In this document: piece by piece, positions 23,599-32,430 of the stretch
How positions within the stretch are numbered: the stretch's first letter is position 1
Layout of the letters: each line of letters opens with the position of its first letter
Notes under the pieces: model-generated
Told to the model about the DNA's origin: nothing
Seen by the model: only the letters and a program-made list of their open reading frames with translations
Databases searched by the model: none
Program-made: the position numbers and the translations under genes
DNA from: Bradyrhizobium sp. dw_411
GTDB taxonomy: Bacteria > Pseudomonadota > Alphaproteobacteria > Rhizobiales > Xanthobacteraceae
DNA length: 64,000 nt
NCBI RefSeq assembly: GCF_018449695.1
Contig: NZ_JAAVUY010000014.1
Coordinates: 1-64,000 of the forward strand
Direction of reading: 5' to 3'

Positions 23599-24684
23599 AT
23601 GGCGCAGATCGCGCGATCGCCAGCTCACTCCGGGACTCCACGGACGCAGCTTCTTTCCATTCAGTATTTGCGCGGCCTGGCCGCGCTGAGCGTTCTGGTC
23701 ACGCACGCGCTGCAATGGCCCCTTGCCGAAATCAACATTGCTCTGCTGAAAACCGGCAGGCTGGGCGTCGATGTGTTCTTTGTCATCAGCGGTTTTATCA
23801 TTACCACCATCGCCGGTGATGGCCGGATCGATCCGAAGCAATTTCTTGTCCGGCGTGGGTTCCGGATCTTGCCGGCCTATTGGACCGCGACCCTTTTGAT
23901 CACCATTCTCGCCATTGCCATCCCCTCGCAGTTCAGGACCACCATTCCTACCATCGAGGGCCTGATCAAATCGTTGCTGTTCATCCCTTCCCTTGAACCA
24001 AAGGCTCCGCTGCTGCTGCTGGGTTGGAGCCTGAATTTTGAAGTGTTCTTCTATCTGCTGTTTGCCAGCCTGTTCTTCCTGCGATCGGAAGCGCGGACGC
24101 TGGTCCTGCTCGCCATTTTCACTTTGCTGATCGGAATTGGTCAGTATGCCAACGGGCTCAGCCATGTCGAGGCTGTTTACACCAGCCCGAGCCTGATCGG
24201 ATTCAGCCTCGGAACTGTGCTGGCGCAAGCCTATCGGCACGGTCTGTTCACGCGCTTTCATGCCCAATTGCGATGGGCGACGATCGTCGCACCCTGCGTT
24301 CTCCTGGTTGCATTTTACGTGATCGACTGGGGCGGCGGCGAGGAGATCGCGCTGTGGAAACATGTCCTGATGTCATCGACCGCACTGAGCATTGTCCTGT
24401 TCGGGCTCAATCACGAAGCTGCCGGCGAAGTGACCCACATCAGACCGCTGAAATATATCGGCGACATCTCCTACTCGGTTTATCTGTTCCACCTGTTTTC
24501 AGTGGGCGCGATCTGGGCCGTGTCGAAGCGGCTGTTCGATGTCCATCAGCCGCTGATCTATCTGAGCTGCGCCGGACTTGCGATCCTGGCCGGCCTCGCG
24601 ACCGGCATGGTCTGCTATTACTTCATTGAAAAGCCGTTCCTGAACGGCAGTCCGATGCGAAGCCGCGCGCTGCCGGCGACTTGA
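23599..24684 (+). CDS. Acyltransferase 3 family membrane protein (polysaccharide O-acylation)
   Basis: The 361-residue protein (ATG 23599, M-A-Q-I-A-R-S) has about ten membrane helices and acyltransferase-3 motifs: Q-Y-L-R-G-L-A-A-L-S-V-L-V-T-H with the catalytic His, and R-L-G-V-D-V-F-F-V-I-S-G-F-I. Relatives such as ExoZ acetylate exopolysaccharide, and others modify lipid or Nod-factor sugars. It overlaps the next gene (SGNH hydrolase) by four bases, so acylation and deacylation functions are encoded together. Confidence 0.88.
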   Translation: MAQIARSPAHSGTPRTQLLSIQYLRGLAALSVLVTHALQWPLAEINIALLKTGRLGVDVFFVISGFIITTIAGDGRIDPKQFLVRRGFRILPAYWTATLLITILAIAIPSQFRTTIPTIEGLIKSLLFIPSLEPKAPLLLLGWSLNFEVFFYLLFASLFFLRSEARTLVLLAIFTLLIGIGQYANGLSHVEAVYTSPSLIGFSLGTVLAQAYRHGLFTRFHAQLRWATIVAPCVLLVAFYVIDWGGGEEIALWKHVLMSSTALSIVLFGLNHEAAGEVTHIRPLKYIGDISYSVYLFHLFSVGAIWAVSKRLFDVHQPLIYLSCAGLAILAGLATGMVCYYFIEKPFLNGSPMRSRALPAT

Positions 24685-25889
24685 GCGCAGTGGTGTCCGC
24701 AATCAGTCAAAGCACTTCGATATCCCGCCGCACTGCGGCGTTGGTGCTCGGGTCTTGTCTGGTTGGCACTCCAAAACTGTTCGCTTCAACCAATCCGCTG
24801 AGCCCTGAGATCATTGCCCGATCGCAACTCTCGACTGGCGATCTGGCGCGCTTTTCGAATGTCTTTGCCAAAGCGCGCCGGGGCGAGCCGATCACGATCG
24901 GGGTTATCGGCGGATCAATCACGGTTGGGGCTTTCGCCACCACCCCGCAAAACAGCTATTCCGGCCGTCTGCTCGCCTGGTGGCGCGAACACTTTCCCCG
25001 CTGCGATATCCGTCTGATCAACGCCGGCCTCGGCGGCACCGGCTCGATGTACGGCGCGTTACGCGCGCAAAACGATCTGCTTTCAAGCATACCCGACTTC
25101 GTCGTGGTCGAATTTGCCGTGAATGACAATTGGACCGACGGCGAAGCCTTCGAGGGGCTGATACGCCAGATCCTCGCCCAGCCGAATTTTCCCGCCGTTC
25201 TGTTGCTGTTCATGATGTGGGAGAAGGGAGGCAATGACCAGGAGATGCAGGCAAAAATCGGCGCGCATTATCGCCTGCCGATGGTCAGCTTTCGTGACGC
25301 GCTCTGGCCGGAAATAGCCGCCGGGCACCTGAAATGGTCCGATTACATCGTCGACAATGTGCATCCGACAGACGCCGGCCATGCCGCGGCCGGGCGCTTC
25401 GTGACGACCATGTGCGACACCGCGCTGAATTCCGTTTCCGCCGGCAAGCCCGGCTCATTAAGCGCTTTACCATCTCCGTTACATTCGGCTGCCTTTCAAC
25501 ACATCGTCTGGCGAGATGCGGCAGCCTTCGATCCAATTGAAAACGAAGGCTGGCGCCGGGTATTCGACGAAAAAAATATTCCAGCCTGGGGCGGCGCCGG
25601 AACCGCGGGCCGCATCGCCTTCGATTGGTACGGCTCCGGCGTTGTCGCGGTTTTCACGGCGCCTCCGGACGATCTTCGCCGTATTCAGTTCTGCATCGAC
25701 GGGGCGGCCTTTCAGACGCTCGCAGCCCTGGAGCAGCCCAAACGCCAGCTCTTCGTGCTGGCACAAAATCTCGCGCCGGCGCGCCATACCGTCGAGCTCA
25801 GATTTGCTGATAGTGACGCGGCAGTAAGCGCGACGGGACCGGTTCGCCTGCTCGGCCTCGCAGGTATCGGCGTGACCGGAGAACGCTAG
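24681..25889 (+). CDS. Exported SGNH/GDSL hydrolase, polysaccharide locus
   Basis: The 402-residue protein begins at a TTG overlapping the acyltransferase stop (a GTG three codons later is an alternative). An N-terminal S-R-R-T-A-A-L-V-L-G signal is followed by the SGNH fold: G-V-I-G-G-S-I-T-V-G with the nucleophile Ser, G-L-G-G-T-G, V-V-E-F-A-V-N-D-N, and the D-N-V-H-P-T-D-A-G-H catalytic Asp-His. The C-terminal 150 residues form a probable beta-rich binding domain. It may remove acyl groups from the polymer. It converges with the Wzy-like gene with a four-base overlap. Confidence 0.83.
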   Translation: MSAVVSAISQSTSISRRTAALVLGSCLVGTPKLFASTNPLSPEIIARSQLSTGDLARFSNVFAKARRGEPITIGVIGGSITVGAFATTPQNSYSGRLLAWWREHFPRCDIRLINAGLGGTGSMYGALRAQNDLLSSIPDFVVVEFAVNDNWTDGEAFEGLIRQILAQPNFPAVLLLFMMWEKGGNDQEMQAKIGAHYRLPMVSFRDALWPEIAAGHLKWSDYIVDNVHPTDAGHAAAGRFVTTMCDTALNSVSAGKPGSLSALPSPLHSAAFQHIVWRDAAAFDPIENEGWRRVFDEKNIPAWGGAGTAGRIAFDWYGSGVVAVFTAPPDDLRRIQFCIDGAAFQTLAALEQPKRQLFVLAQNLAPARHTVELRFADSDAAVSATGPVRLLGLAGIGVTGER

Positions 25890-27241
25890 GACGGCTGTCC
25901 GTGACCGGCGACGCTTGGCAGCTCCGACGTCAACCGGAAGCGCGCGAGGTAATGCAGACCCACCACGCTGATCAGGAACGTGAACCAGATCGGATCGGCA
26001 CGATCGAGCAGAAAGCTCTCCAGCGACGACAGATAGATTCCGAATATCCAGATCCGCAGAAACAGATTAGCCAGCGGGTCGTTGTTGCCGGATTTCGTTG
26101 CGATCGAGAAATTCCGCAGCGGCGCAACAATGAAAATCATAATGATCAAAGCCAGACCGGGAATACCCAGCGTCAGGGCATTGTCGAGGTAGCCGTTGTG
26201 ACTGTGGGCGGCAGTGGCGGTCCAGCCGATCAGATTGTCCTGAACCAGATTCTGGATCGCGTCGTTGCCCCAAAATGCCGCGAAGCCGTAGCCAAGCCAG
26301 GGATGCAGGGCCAGCGACGTCAGCGCAAACTCCCAGATGTCGGTGCGGCCGGTAAAAGTCGTATCCAGCGGCAACAGCTTGACGATGGCCGCCACGCGCT
26401 CGTCAAACACCGAGCCAACGGTCGCCAGATTCAGAGCGATCAGCGGCAGAAAGATCAGACACACACGAAATACAGTGCCTTTTATCGCAACGACGAGAAA
26501 GCTCATCACCAGAGCCAGAACGCAAAGCGCCGCGGCGCTCTTTCCGCCGGCCATCATCACGAAAAATCCGGCCATGAGCGAGATCGCGCCCCCAAGAATA
26601 AAGGCTCGCCTCGCCACAAGATATATGCCGACGAAGACCAGCATGGCCATGATCGGAGCGGCGATATTCTTGTGCCCGAAAGGTCCGCGCCAATCGCCAG
26701 CGAGTTGGGGTTCGATCAAATCGCGCGGCATGTGGATCGACAGCGCGGGCGCCAGCAGCACGCCGAGATAACACACGACCAGGAAAAACAACACCGAGCC
26801 GCCCAGCCAGAGATCCAGCTCTTCCTGCGTATCAGGCAGCAGGAGCAGGCACGCGGCCATGGCCAGCACGCTGCCGGTCAAGATGACGCGCTGCAGCGAT
26901 AGCCCGAAGTCGTGGGAAAAAACGGTGTTGATGCAAACCCAGCAACACAGGATCATGAACGTCGGCGTCAACAGGCTGCGCAGGGCTTTCGCGTGCCGGA
27001 ACACGGTGAGCGCAAGCGCCGCCACGGAAAACAATCCGAGGGTAATGTAGGTCGAAGCCAGCTTGCCTTTATCAAGATCGCCGACATCCGAGGCGCCGAG
27101 ATCGGGGAACGGCTGAAGCGTAACCCAGATAAACAGGACGGTGGCGACAAAACCCACGCACCGCGCCACATGCAGCACATCGGTACGCCCGACGGTCCTG
27201 GCGATGGCTGGAAATTGCGGAAGCGAGAGTTGCCTGTTCAC
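25886..27241 (-). CDS. O-antigen ligase/polymerase (Wzy/WaaL-like)
   Basis: The 451-residue protein has about 12 hydrophobic helices and the Wzy_C signature H-S-H-N-G-Y-L-D-N-A-L-T-L-G-I-P-G in its large periplasmic loop. Such proteins polymerise undecaprenyl-linked repeat units or ligate them to lipid A. In a locus with Wzx and Wzz-like genes, polymerisation is the more likely role. The start is a GTG at 27241 preceded by GAAAGG. It is on the opposite strand from the acyltransferase genes. Confidence 0.85.
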   Translation of the reverse strand: MNRQLSLPQFPAIARTVGRTDVLHVARCVGFVATVLFIWVTLQPFPDLGASDVGDLDKGKLASTYITLGLFSVAALALTVFRHAKALRSLLTPTFMILCCWVCINTVFSHDFGLSLQRVILTGSVLAMAACLLLLPDTQEELDLWLGGSVLFFLVVCYLGVLLAPALSIHMPRDLIEPQLAGDWRGPFGHKNIAAPIMAMLVFVGIYLVARRAFILGGAISLMAGFFVMMAGGKSAAALCVLALVMSFLVVAIKGTVFRVCLIFLPLIALNLATVGSVFDERVAAIVKLLPLDTTFTGRTDIWEFALTSLALHPWLGYGFAAFWGNDAIQNLVQDNLIGWTATAAHSHNGYLDNALTLGIPGLALIIMIFIVAPLRNFSIATKSGNNDPLANLFLRIWIFGIYLSSLESFLLDRADPIWFTFLISVVGLHYLARFRLTSELPSVAGHGQPS

Positions 27242-27387
27242 ATTGGCCTTTCAAGGCCGATCGGCCCGGATCGCCGTCATCCAGCCTTGTAACCGTTTCC
27301 AAGTTAATACTTTTCTAACTATTAACTCCGCTGCGCCCTCCGGTCATTGGCCGCAACCAATGGGCATTGCCAGGAATCCGGCAGCGG

Positions 27388-28551
27388 TCATTTTTCTTCC
27401 GCTGTCTGCGGCCTGCCGAGCGTGCGAAGGATCCAGTCATGCAGCCGGGGATACCGCCGCAACCGCTGCGCGGCGTAATCGCGCAGCAAATAAGGAATTC
27501 CCCGCCAGCCGAGCGCAATACTCACATCCGCCAGTGGAAGCTGTGTCGCGCCGAACCGGCGCTTATAGGCATAGTTTCCGATACTGAGGTCGAACTGCCG
27601 GACACCGTCCTTGTGCAAGGCGTCCATTGTCCGCTCAACGACGAGCAACCCCGGGGAGCAATGCGACCATCGCTTTCCTGCATTACTGATGCGCAGGAGC
27701 GTGTAGTCGGATCCTTTTTTAATGCCGAGCGTTGTGGCGACGACCTCATCGTCGCATGTCAGCGCCGATACGATCGCGTATCCCTCGCCGACGCCTCTGC
27801 GGACAATGTCGCGGTAAAACCGCGCATGGGAATCGTCGTCCAGGACAAACTTCAATCCCAGTTGCTTCATGCGGTCGTGCTGCTGCGCGTCCATGGTGTC
27901 GAGCAGCGCCAACGCCTCGTCCACATCGGTAACGATTTGAAATTTGGCGCCCGGATAACGATTGAAGACGCGCCAGCTTCGCGGCAGCTCCATTCGCTTG
28001 AGCGAGGCGCGATAGGCTTCGAAGTCGTCGCCGACCACGACAAGATTGCCGTTCAACGAGCAGGACCCCATGCGGCCCAGGGATGCCAGGGGATTTGGCA
28101 TGCCGCCGACATTAGCCGGCATCTTCCGCAGACGAAGCAGATCGACACCGTCGGGCAAATTGCGCAGTCCGGCCAGCAATGCCTGACACAGTGCGCGGGC
28201 TTCGATGCGATCGTGCGGGGCCACAAAGCCCAGCACGGGAGCATTGTAATCGGTAACCCCGAGGTCGGCGAATTCAACGATACGGACGCCGTTGTTGACG
28301 CGGCGTATCAGCGGCAACAGGGCGACCTGCTGGTCGGTCGCGTTATCGGTAATGATGACAATCAGCGGAGAGGAATCGGCGAAAGCGTCATACCAGGCCT
28401 CGAGCCAATGGCGATGTTGAAAGGCCGTCCGGTGGCCTCCGCCGGCCCAACATTGCTCGGCCAGCTTCCAGTCGCGCACGAATTCGATTCGGAAGCTGAG
28501 CACACGCGATAATGCACGCCCTCCCAGCCGTCCGACTTCCAAAATCGCCAT
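27388..28551 (-). CDS. CelD/BioF2-like GNAT acyltransferase
   Basis: The 387-residue protein (ATG 28551, with GGAAG upstream; the frame opens at a TTG three codons earlier) resembles the CelD/FemAB-like GNAT group found in rhizobial cellulose and exopolysaccharide loci. Visible features are the early W-x-E-A-W-Y-D-A-F-A-D region and the C-terminal F-D-L-S-I-G-N-Y-A-Y-K-R-R-F-G motif. It probably transfers an acyl or aminoacyl group to a sugar nucleotide or lipid-linked sugar. It lies upstream of the Wzy-like gene on the same strand. Confidence 0.8.
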   Translation of the reverse strand: MAILEVGRLGGRALSRVLSFRIEFVRDWKLAEQCWAGGGHRTAFQHRHWLEAWYDAFADSSPLIVIITDNATDQQVALLPLIRRVNNGVRIVEFADLGVTDYNAPVLGFVAPHDRIEARALCQALLAGLRNLPDGVDLLRLRKMPANVGGMPNPLASLGRMGSCSLNGNLVVVGDDFEAYRASLKRMELPRSWRVFNRYPGAKFQIVTDVDEALALLDTMDAQQHDRMKQLGLKFVLDDDSHARFYRDIVRRGVGEGYAIVSALTCDDEVVATTLGIKKGSDYTLLRISNAGKRWSHCSPGLLVVERTMDALHKDGVRQFDLSIGNYAYKRRFGATQLPLADVSIALGWRGIPYLLRDYAAQRLRRYPRLHDWILRTLGRPQTAEEK

Positions 28552-28825
28552 GGTCGTCAACTTCCATCAGCTTGCGCCGAGCACTTTTCTCAAACCGGAC
28601 GATCGCATCGTTTCCGATTTCAAGGTCTTGCTCTTCGCTCGTCGCAAGTTCCTGCTATTCGTTATTTCACCGTTCCGGCAGCCATCAATGCTGTCTCCAT
28701 ATGAGACGGCCGCCTGATTCCCGCGTGTTATCTCGCAAGAAGGGGGCCCAAGGCAATCGCAGTCGCTTGCGTTAAGATAACGTCTACAATGTATGGCTAA
28801 CGCTCGTATGTTCGGCGTCTATTTC

Positions 28826-28844
28826 ATTTTGATTGAATCAAAAT
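28826..28844. promoter_or_regulatory. 19-bp A/T-rich palindrome upstream of GT4
   Basis: ATTTTGATT-G-AATCAAAAT is a perfect dyad about 100 bases upstream of the GT4 start. It could be an operator. It directly precedes a dispersed repeat and may be part of it. Confidence 0.45.
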
Positions 28845-28864
28845 TGAATAAGCTATCGGTATTG

Positions 28865-28927
28865 GTTTGACGCGTTTTCCTGACGGGAACCGATATAAAC
28901 TTCGCACATGAACGCATTTGAGAAAGC
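28865..28927. repeat. Dispersed TTTGACG element, copy 3
   Basis: GTTTGACGCGTTTTC is followed by GGGAACCGATATAAACTTCG and a diverged right end. It is related to 4576-4662 and 12199-12237. It probably contributes to the 5' leader of the GT4 gene. Confidence 0.55.
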
Positions 28928-28942
28928 GCCGGCGACCGCACG

Positions 28943-30034
28943 ATGACTTCGGAAATTCAATATCAGGCGCTGTTTCTCGGGGCGGGCCCGCAGATGCAAT
29001 GCGGCGTCGGACAATTCACCCGGCTTTTATACGAGACGATCGAAAAGCTCGCCCCGGGCAGTTGCACGACGTTAACCTTGACGCGGTCGGAGGGTTCCGT
29101 CGCCGATATCCGCGGCGCGATCGAATCCGCGCGCAGCGTGGTTTGCAATTTCCCGATCGTAGCCTGGAAGCGCGTCATATTTCGTCCCCTGCTGGCGCTG
29201 GCGATCGCCCGGCTGCGCCGGCGGCGTGTCGTTTTGATCCAGCATGAATGGGCCAGCCTGCACTGGTTGCGGCGTATGACCTATCTGCCGGCGCTGCTGC
29301 TGGCCGATACGATCGTCATGTTCTCGCCATTGGTACGGCGCGAACTCGCCGAGGATCGCATGATCGGCTGGACCGCCAAAAAGTGCGTGCTCGCACCGCT
29401 ACCGCCGAACATCGCGGCGCCGGCGGGAATTGCCGATTCCAAACTGCGCCAGCGGATCGCCACCGCGCGAAGGGACGGACGGCTGGTGATAGGTCATTTC
29501 GGATCGATCTATCCGGGCAAGCAGCCCAATGCGCTGCTCGACATCTGCGCCATTCTCAAGCAGCGCGGACTAAACCCGCTGACGGTCTATATCGGATCGT
29601 TCATCCGGGGCGTCGATAAGGTCGAGGAGGAGTTTTACGCCCATGTCAGGGAACTCGACCTCGTCGATAATGTCGTCGTCAGCGGCTATGTCGCGACCAA
29701 TCACGAGGTGTTTGGTCTGTTCGGCGAGATCGGCGCATTTTGTTATCCGCTCGAAGAGGGGCTTACGGCGCGGCGCTCCAGCGTTCTCACCTGTGTGCAG
29801 TCCGGCCGTCCCGTGATCGTTACGGGGCCGGCCGAGGCGGACGAATTCGATCACCATCCACGCTTCAGGGAATTGATCGATCGCGGCGCCATCGTGCTGG
29901 TCGAGCGAGGATCGGGTGACGACGCTTACGCCGATCGGATCGTGTCGGCGCTTAAATCGTCACCGGTCCAACAGCCCTTCGATTTCGATGGCTGGTGGCT
30001 GGATGTCGCGCAGGCGATCCGCCAACAACTTTAA
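28943..30034 (+). CDS. Glycosyltransferase family 4 (GT-B) protein
   Basis: The 363-residue GT-B protein begins with G-A-G-P-Q-M-Q-C-G-V-G-Q-F-T-R, the glycine-rich acceptor loop of this family. The C-terminal half has the nucleotide-sugar region (G-H-F-G-S-I-Y-P-G-K-Q) and, where GT4 enzymes usually show E-x7-E, Y-P-L-E-E-G-L-T-A-R-R-S-S. It probably adds a sugar to the lipid-linked repeat unit at the cytoplasmic face. It converges with the GT2 gene with a four-base overlap. Confidence 0.82.
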   Translation: MTSEIQYQALFLGAGPQMQCGVGQFTRLLYETIEKLAPGSCTTLTLTRSEGSVADIRGAIESARSVVCNFPIVAWKRVIFRPLLALAIARLRRRRVVLIQHEWASLHWLRRMTYLPALLLADTIVMFSPLVRRELAEDRMIGWTAKKCVLAPLPPNIAAPAGIADSKLRQRIATARRDGRLVIGHFGSIYPGKQPNALLDICAILKQRGLNPLTVYIGSFIRGVDKVEEEFYAHVRELDLVDNVVVSGYVATNHEVFGLFGEIGAFCYPLEEGLTARRSSVLTCVQSGRPVIVTGPAEADEFDHHPRFRELIDRGAIVLVERGSGDDAYADRIVSALKSSPVQQPFDFDGWWLDVAQAIRQQL

Positions 30035-31014
30035 GATACGATCTTCGAGGCTTTATAGGGCTGCGGTTCGATTCCGACCGCCGCCAATGCGCTACCGACA
30101 GCCACCGCCATGGGATGCAGCGCGGTGATAGCCCGCGGTTCGGTGACGACCAGCCTGATAGCACGAACCATCGACAAAGGTAGCCGTCCGAACATCCTTG
30201 CCAGCAGCCTGAGGCGCAACTGCGCGGTCCGCGCCGCCTTGAGTTCGACGTGATAATTGATGGCGCCGATCCGAAGGCCGCGCAGCGCGAGCCATGCCGG
30301 ATGGGTTCGATTTTTCGGCACCGTTTCGGTGATGACGGCGTCAGCGACCCAATGGAATTTCATTCCGGCCTGCCGGCACCTGGCAAAGAAATCAAAGTCG
30401 CCGCCGCCCAGAAAATTAAAGCGGAGGTCGAATGTGGGATCGGCCAGCCTTGCAAACACCGACCGAATGATCAGGCAATTGCCGCACCCATAAATGACGG
30501 GAACCGGGCCACTGATATCGTAGGCCGGCCAGAATGCCGGATGACGGCCAAGCCCGCGCTCTGCATCATCATCGAAATTCGGAAACACCGGTCCACCGAC
30601 CACATCCGCTCCGGTGATCTCCGCGGTGCGCACCATCCGCTCAAGCCAGTCAGCCGAGGCAATCTCGTCATCATCGATCATCAGGAAATGCGTGGCCGCG
30701 GGAAACGTCGCCAACGCGGTCTCGAACACCGCATTGATGGCGTGGCAATTGCCCTGCTGCGGCTCGATCACGCAAAGCCCGGAAAACTTGCCGGCACGAA
30801 AGAATTCGGCGGCGACGGGCACGCTGGCACACGCAGACGCGTCGTTTTCGGCGATGACGACGGCAAAGCGGCGATCGGTACGCTGATCGACCAGCGATTG
30901 CAGCGTACGCCGCAGATGTTGCGGACGGCGGAACGACGGAATGCAGACCACGATCCTGATCGAGGGATCGAGCGAATTCGACGTAGCTGCGATGGCGCGG
31001 GCGGCATTTGGCAT
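30031..31014 (-). CDS. Glycosyltransferase family 2 protein
   Basis: The 327-residue product starts at the ATG at 31014 (M-P-N-A-A-R). The longer frame to 31164 would overlap the GH10 gene and is rejected. The GT-A fold shows V-V-C-I-P-S-F-R-R-P and the metal-binding M-I-D-D-D-E, then G-G-P-V-F and L-G-G-G-D-F-D-F. It is a cytosolic inverting transferase probably acting on the same repeat unit as the GT4. It lies just downstream of the GH10 gene on the same strand. Confidence 0.85.
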   Translation of the reverse strand: MPNAARAIAATSNSLDPSIRIVVCIPSFRRPQHLRRTLQSLVDQRTDRRFAVVIAENDASACASVPVAAEFFRAGKFSGLCVIEPQQGNCHAINAVFETALATFPAATHFLMIDDDEIASADWLERMVRTAEITGADVVGGPVFPNFDDDAERGLGRHPAFWPAYDISGPVPVIYGCGNCLIIRSVFARLADPTFDLRFNFLGGGDFDFFARCRQAGMKFHWVADAVITETVPKNRTHPAWLALRGLRIGAINYHVELKAARTAQLRLRLLARMFGRLPLSMVRAIRLVVTEPRAITALHPMAVAVGSALAAVGIEPQPYKASKIVS

Positions 31015-31069
31015 GGCGTTGAAATCTTCCGGACTTGTTCTGGGCAGATCTGCTCTGGATGACCTTGCT

Positions 31070-32179
31070 CTAGACGACCTTGCGTCGGTATTCCTCGATG
31101 ACATCGAACAGCGGCTTGCGCTTGAGATCGGCGTCCAGCGGCAGCGGCCGATTGGGCTTACCATCCGGGCGTTTAAAATAGGTTGGCACCCAGGTATATC
31201 GATCGCTCAAACCCCAGGTCAGGATTGCCTTTGGACGCACGACGTCACAAACCGCTTCGAGAAACTGTCCCGCGAGCCCCGCGACCATTGCGTCACGCTC
31301 GCTGATCTTGCCGGGGAACTCGTAATCGATCACATCCAGCTCCGTGATCAGCACGTCGAGCTTGAGTGCCGTAACCTCCCTGAGAAAGTCCTGTAATGCA
31401 TCGCGATCGATAGCGCGACTGGCGAACAAATGCGCCTGCAGGCCGACAGCATGCAGCGGCACATCCCGATCGCGCAGCGAGCGCAACAATTGAAGCAACG
31501 CCTTGCGGCGAGCGGCGAAGCGCGGCCCCCTGTACTCGATGTCGTATTCGTTAAGCACCAGTTGTGCATCGGGATCCACCGCCGCTGTCGCGCGCAACGC
31601 GATCGGCAGGTAATTCGGTCCCAACTGCCTGGTCCAGATCGACGGACGCAGCGATGCCGGCCCGTCCGGCCAGTCCACCAGCGGCTCGTTTACCACGTCC
31701 CAGGAAGGGATGGTGCCGCGATATCGGGACACAACCGTTTCAATATGATCGACCAGTTCCCGCTCCGCCTCCGCGGGACTGTCGATGGTTGCGGTCCAGG
31801 CCGGCATACCGCCATACCAGGCCAGCGTATGGCCGCGGACCTCGATCTGGTTCTGCCTCGCAAAATCCATCAGCGCATCGGCTTTTTCGAACCGATATTC
31901 GCCCCGCGCCGGATGTATGTCCGGCCACTTCATCTCACCTTCCGGAACGATAATCTGGCAATTCGCGACAACTGCCTCGCGATAGGACATATCCGATGTC
32001 AGCGCGTCGGCGCGCACCGCGGCGCCGTACGGAATAGGCTTTCCGGCTGCTCCAGCGGCAAAGATCTGCGGCCGCGGTGTCGCAAAAGCGGACACTCCGG
32101 ACAGCCCGGCCGTACCAAGCGCTGCGACATGGGCGGCTTGAACGAGAAAATCACGCCGGGAATGCGTCGTCATCGTCAT
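31070..32179 (-). CDS. Tat-exported GH10 endo-beta-1,4-xylanase-like glycosidase
   Basis: The 369-residue protein has a twin-arginine signal (H-S-R-R-D-F-L-V-Q-A-A) and a GH10 catalytic domain of about 320 residues. The acid/base is E165 in W-D-V-V-N-E-P and the nucleophile E280 in L-I-T-E-L-D-V. G-E-M-K-W and R-G-H-T-L-A-W are also present. The usual W-H of the GH10 subsite -1 reads W-Y here (A-W-Y-G-G), which may shift specificity. In this locus it may trim or release the cell's own polysaccharide rather than attack plant xylan. That is an inference. Confidence 0.88.
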   Translation of the reverse strand: MTMTTHSRRDFLVQAAHVAALGTAGLSGVSAFATPRPQIFAAGAAGKPIPYGAAVRADALTSDMSYREAVVANCQIIVPEGEMKWPDIHPARGEYRFEKADALMDFARQNQIEVRGHTLAWYGGMPAWTATIDSPAEAERELVDHIETVVSRYRGTIPSWDVVNEPLVDWPDGPASLRPSIWTRQLGPNYLPIALRATAAVDPDAQLVLNEYDIEYRGPRFAARRKALLQLLRSLRDRDVPLHAVGLQAHLFASRAIDRDALQDFLREVTALKLDVLITELDVIDYEFPGKISERDAMVAGLAGQFLEAVCDVVRPKAILTWGLSDRYTWVPTYFKRPDGKPNRPLPLDADLKRKPLFDVIEEYRRKVV

Positions 32180-32430
32180 GCGTCCACACGATTTTCAAAG
32201 GCTTGCATCGGAAATTCGCTGCGCAAGAATTCGTGGTGAATTCGTTGCGCCTGCGTTTGTGCAATATCCGGTCCAGTGTCGTGCCGTCGCGACGAATGCG
32301 CGTGACATGGTTAGCACGCGCGTAAATTAACCAACCGCCGAGACTTGCAGGGGTTTTGGCGCCGATCGGCACCGATCTTGCTCATTCGACGAATGAAGAA
32401 GCCGGCCCCATCGGAACCAATGATTCTGCG

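Larger units (their letters stand above)
28561..28942. other. Divergent intergenic region in the polysaccharide locus
   Basis: This 382-base region separates the CelD-like gene and the GT4 gene. It is visibly more A/T-rich than its neighbours and contains a 19-bp palindrome (28826-28844) and copy 3 of the TTTGACG element. No small gene is supported. Confidence 0.6.

Noticed and set aside
28829..28841. A possible FNR/FixK box TTGAT-N4-ATCAA.
   Set aside because: The spacer is only 3 bases (TGA), giving 13 rather than 14 bases. It is part of a longer dyad.
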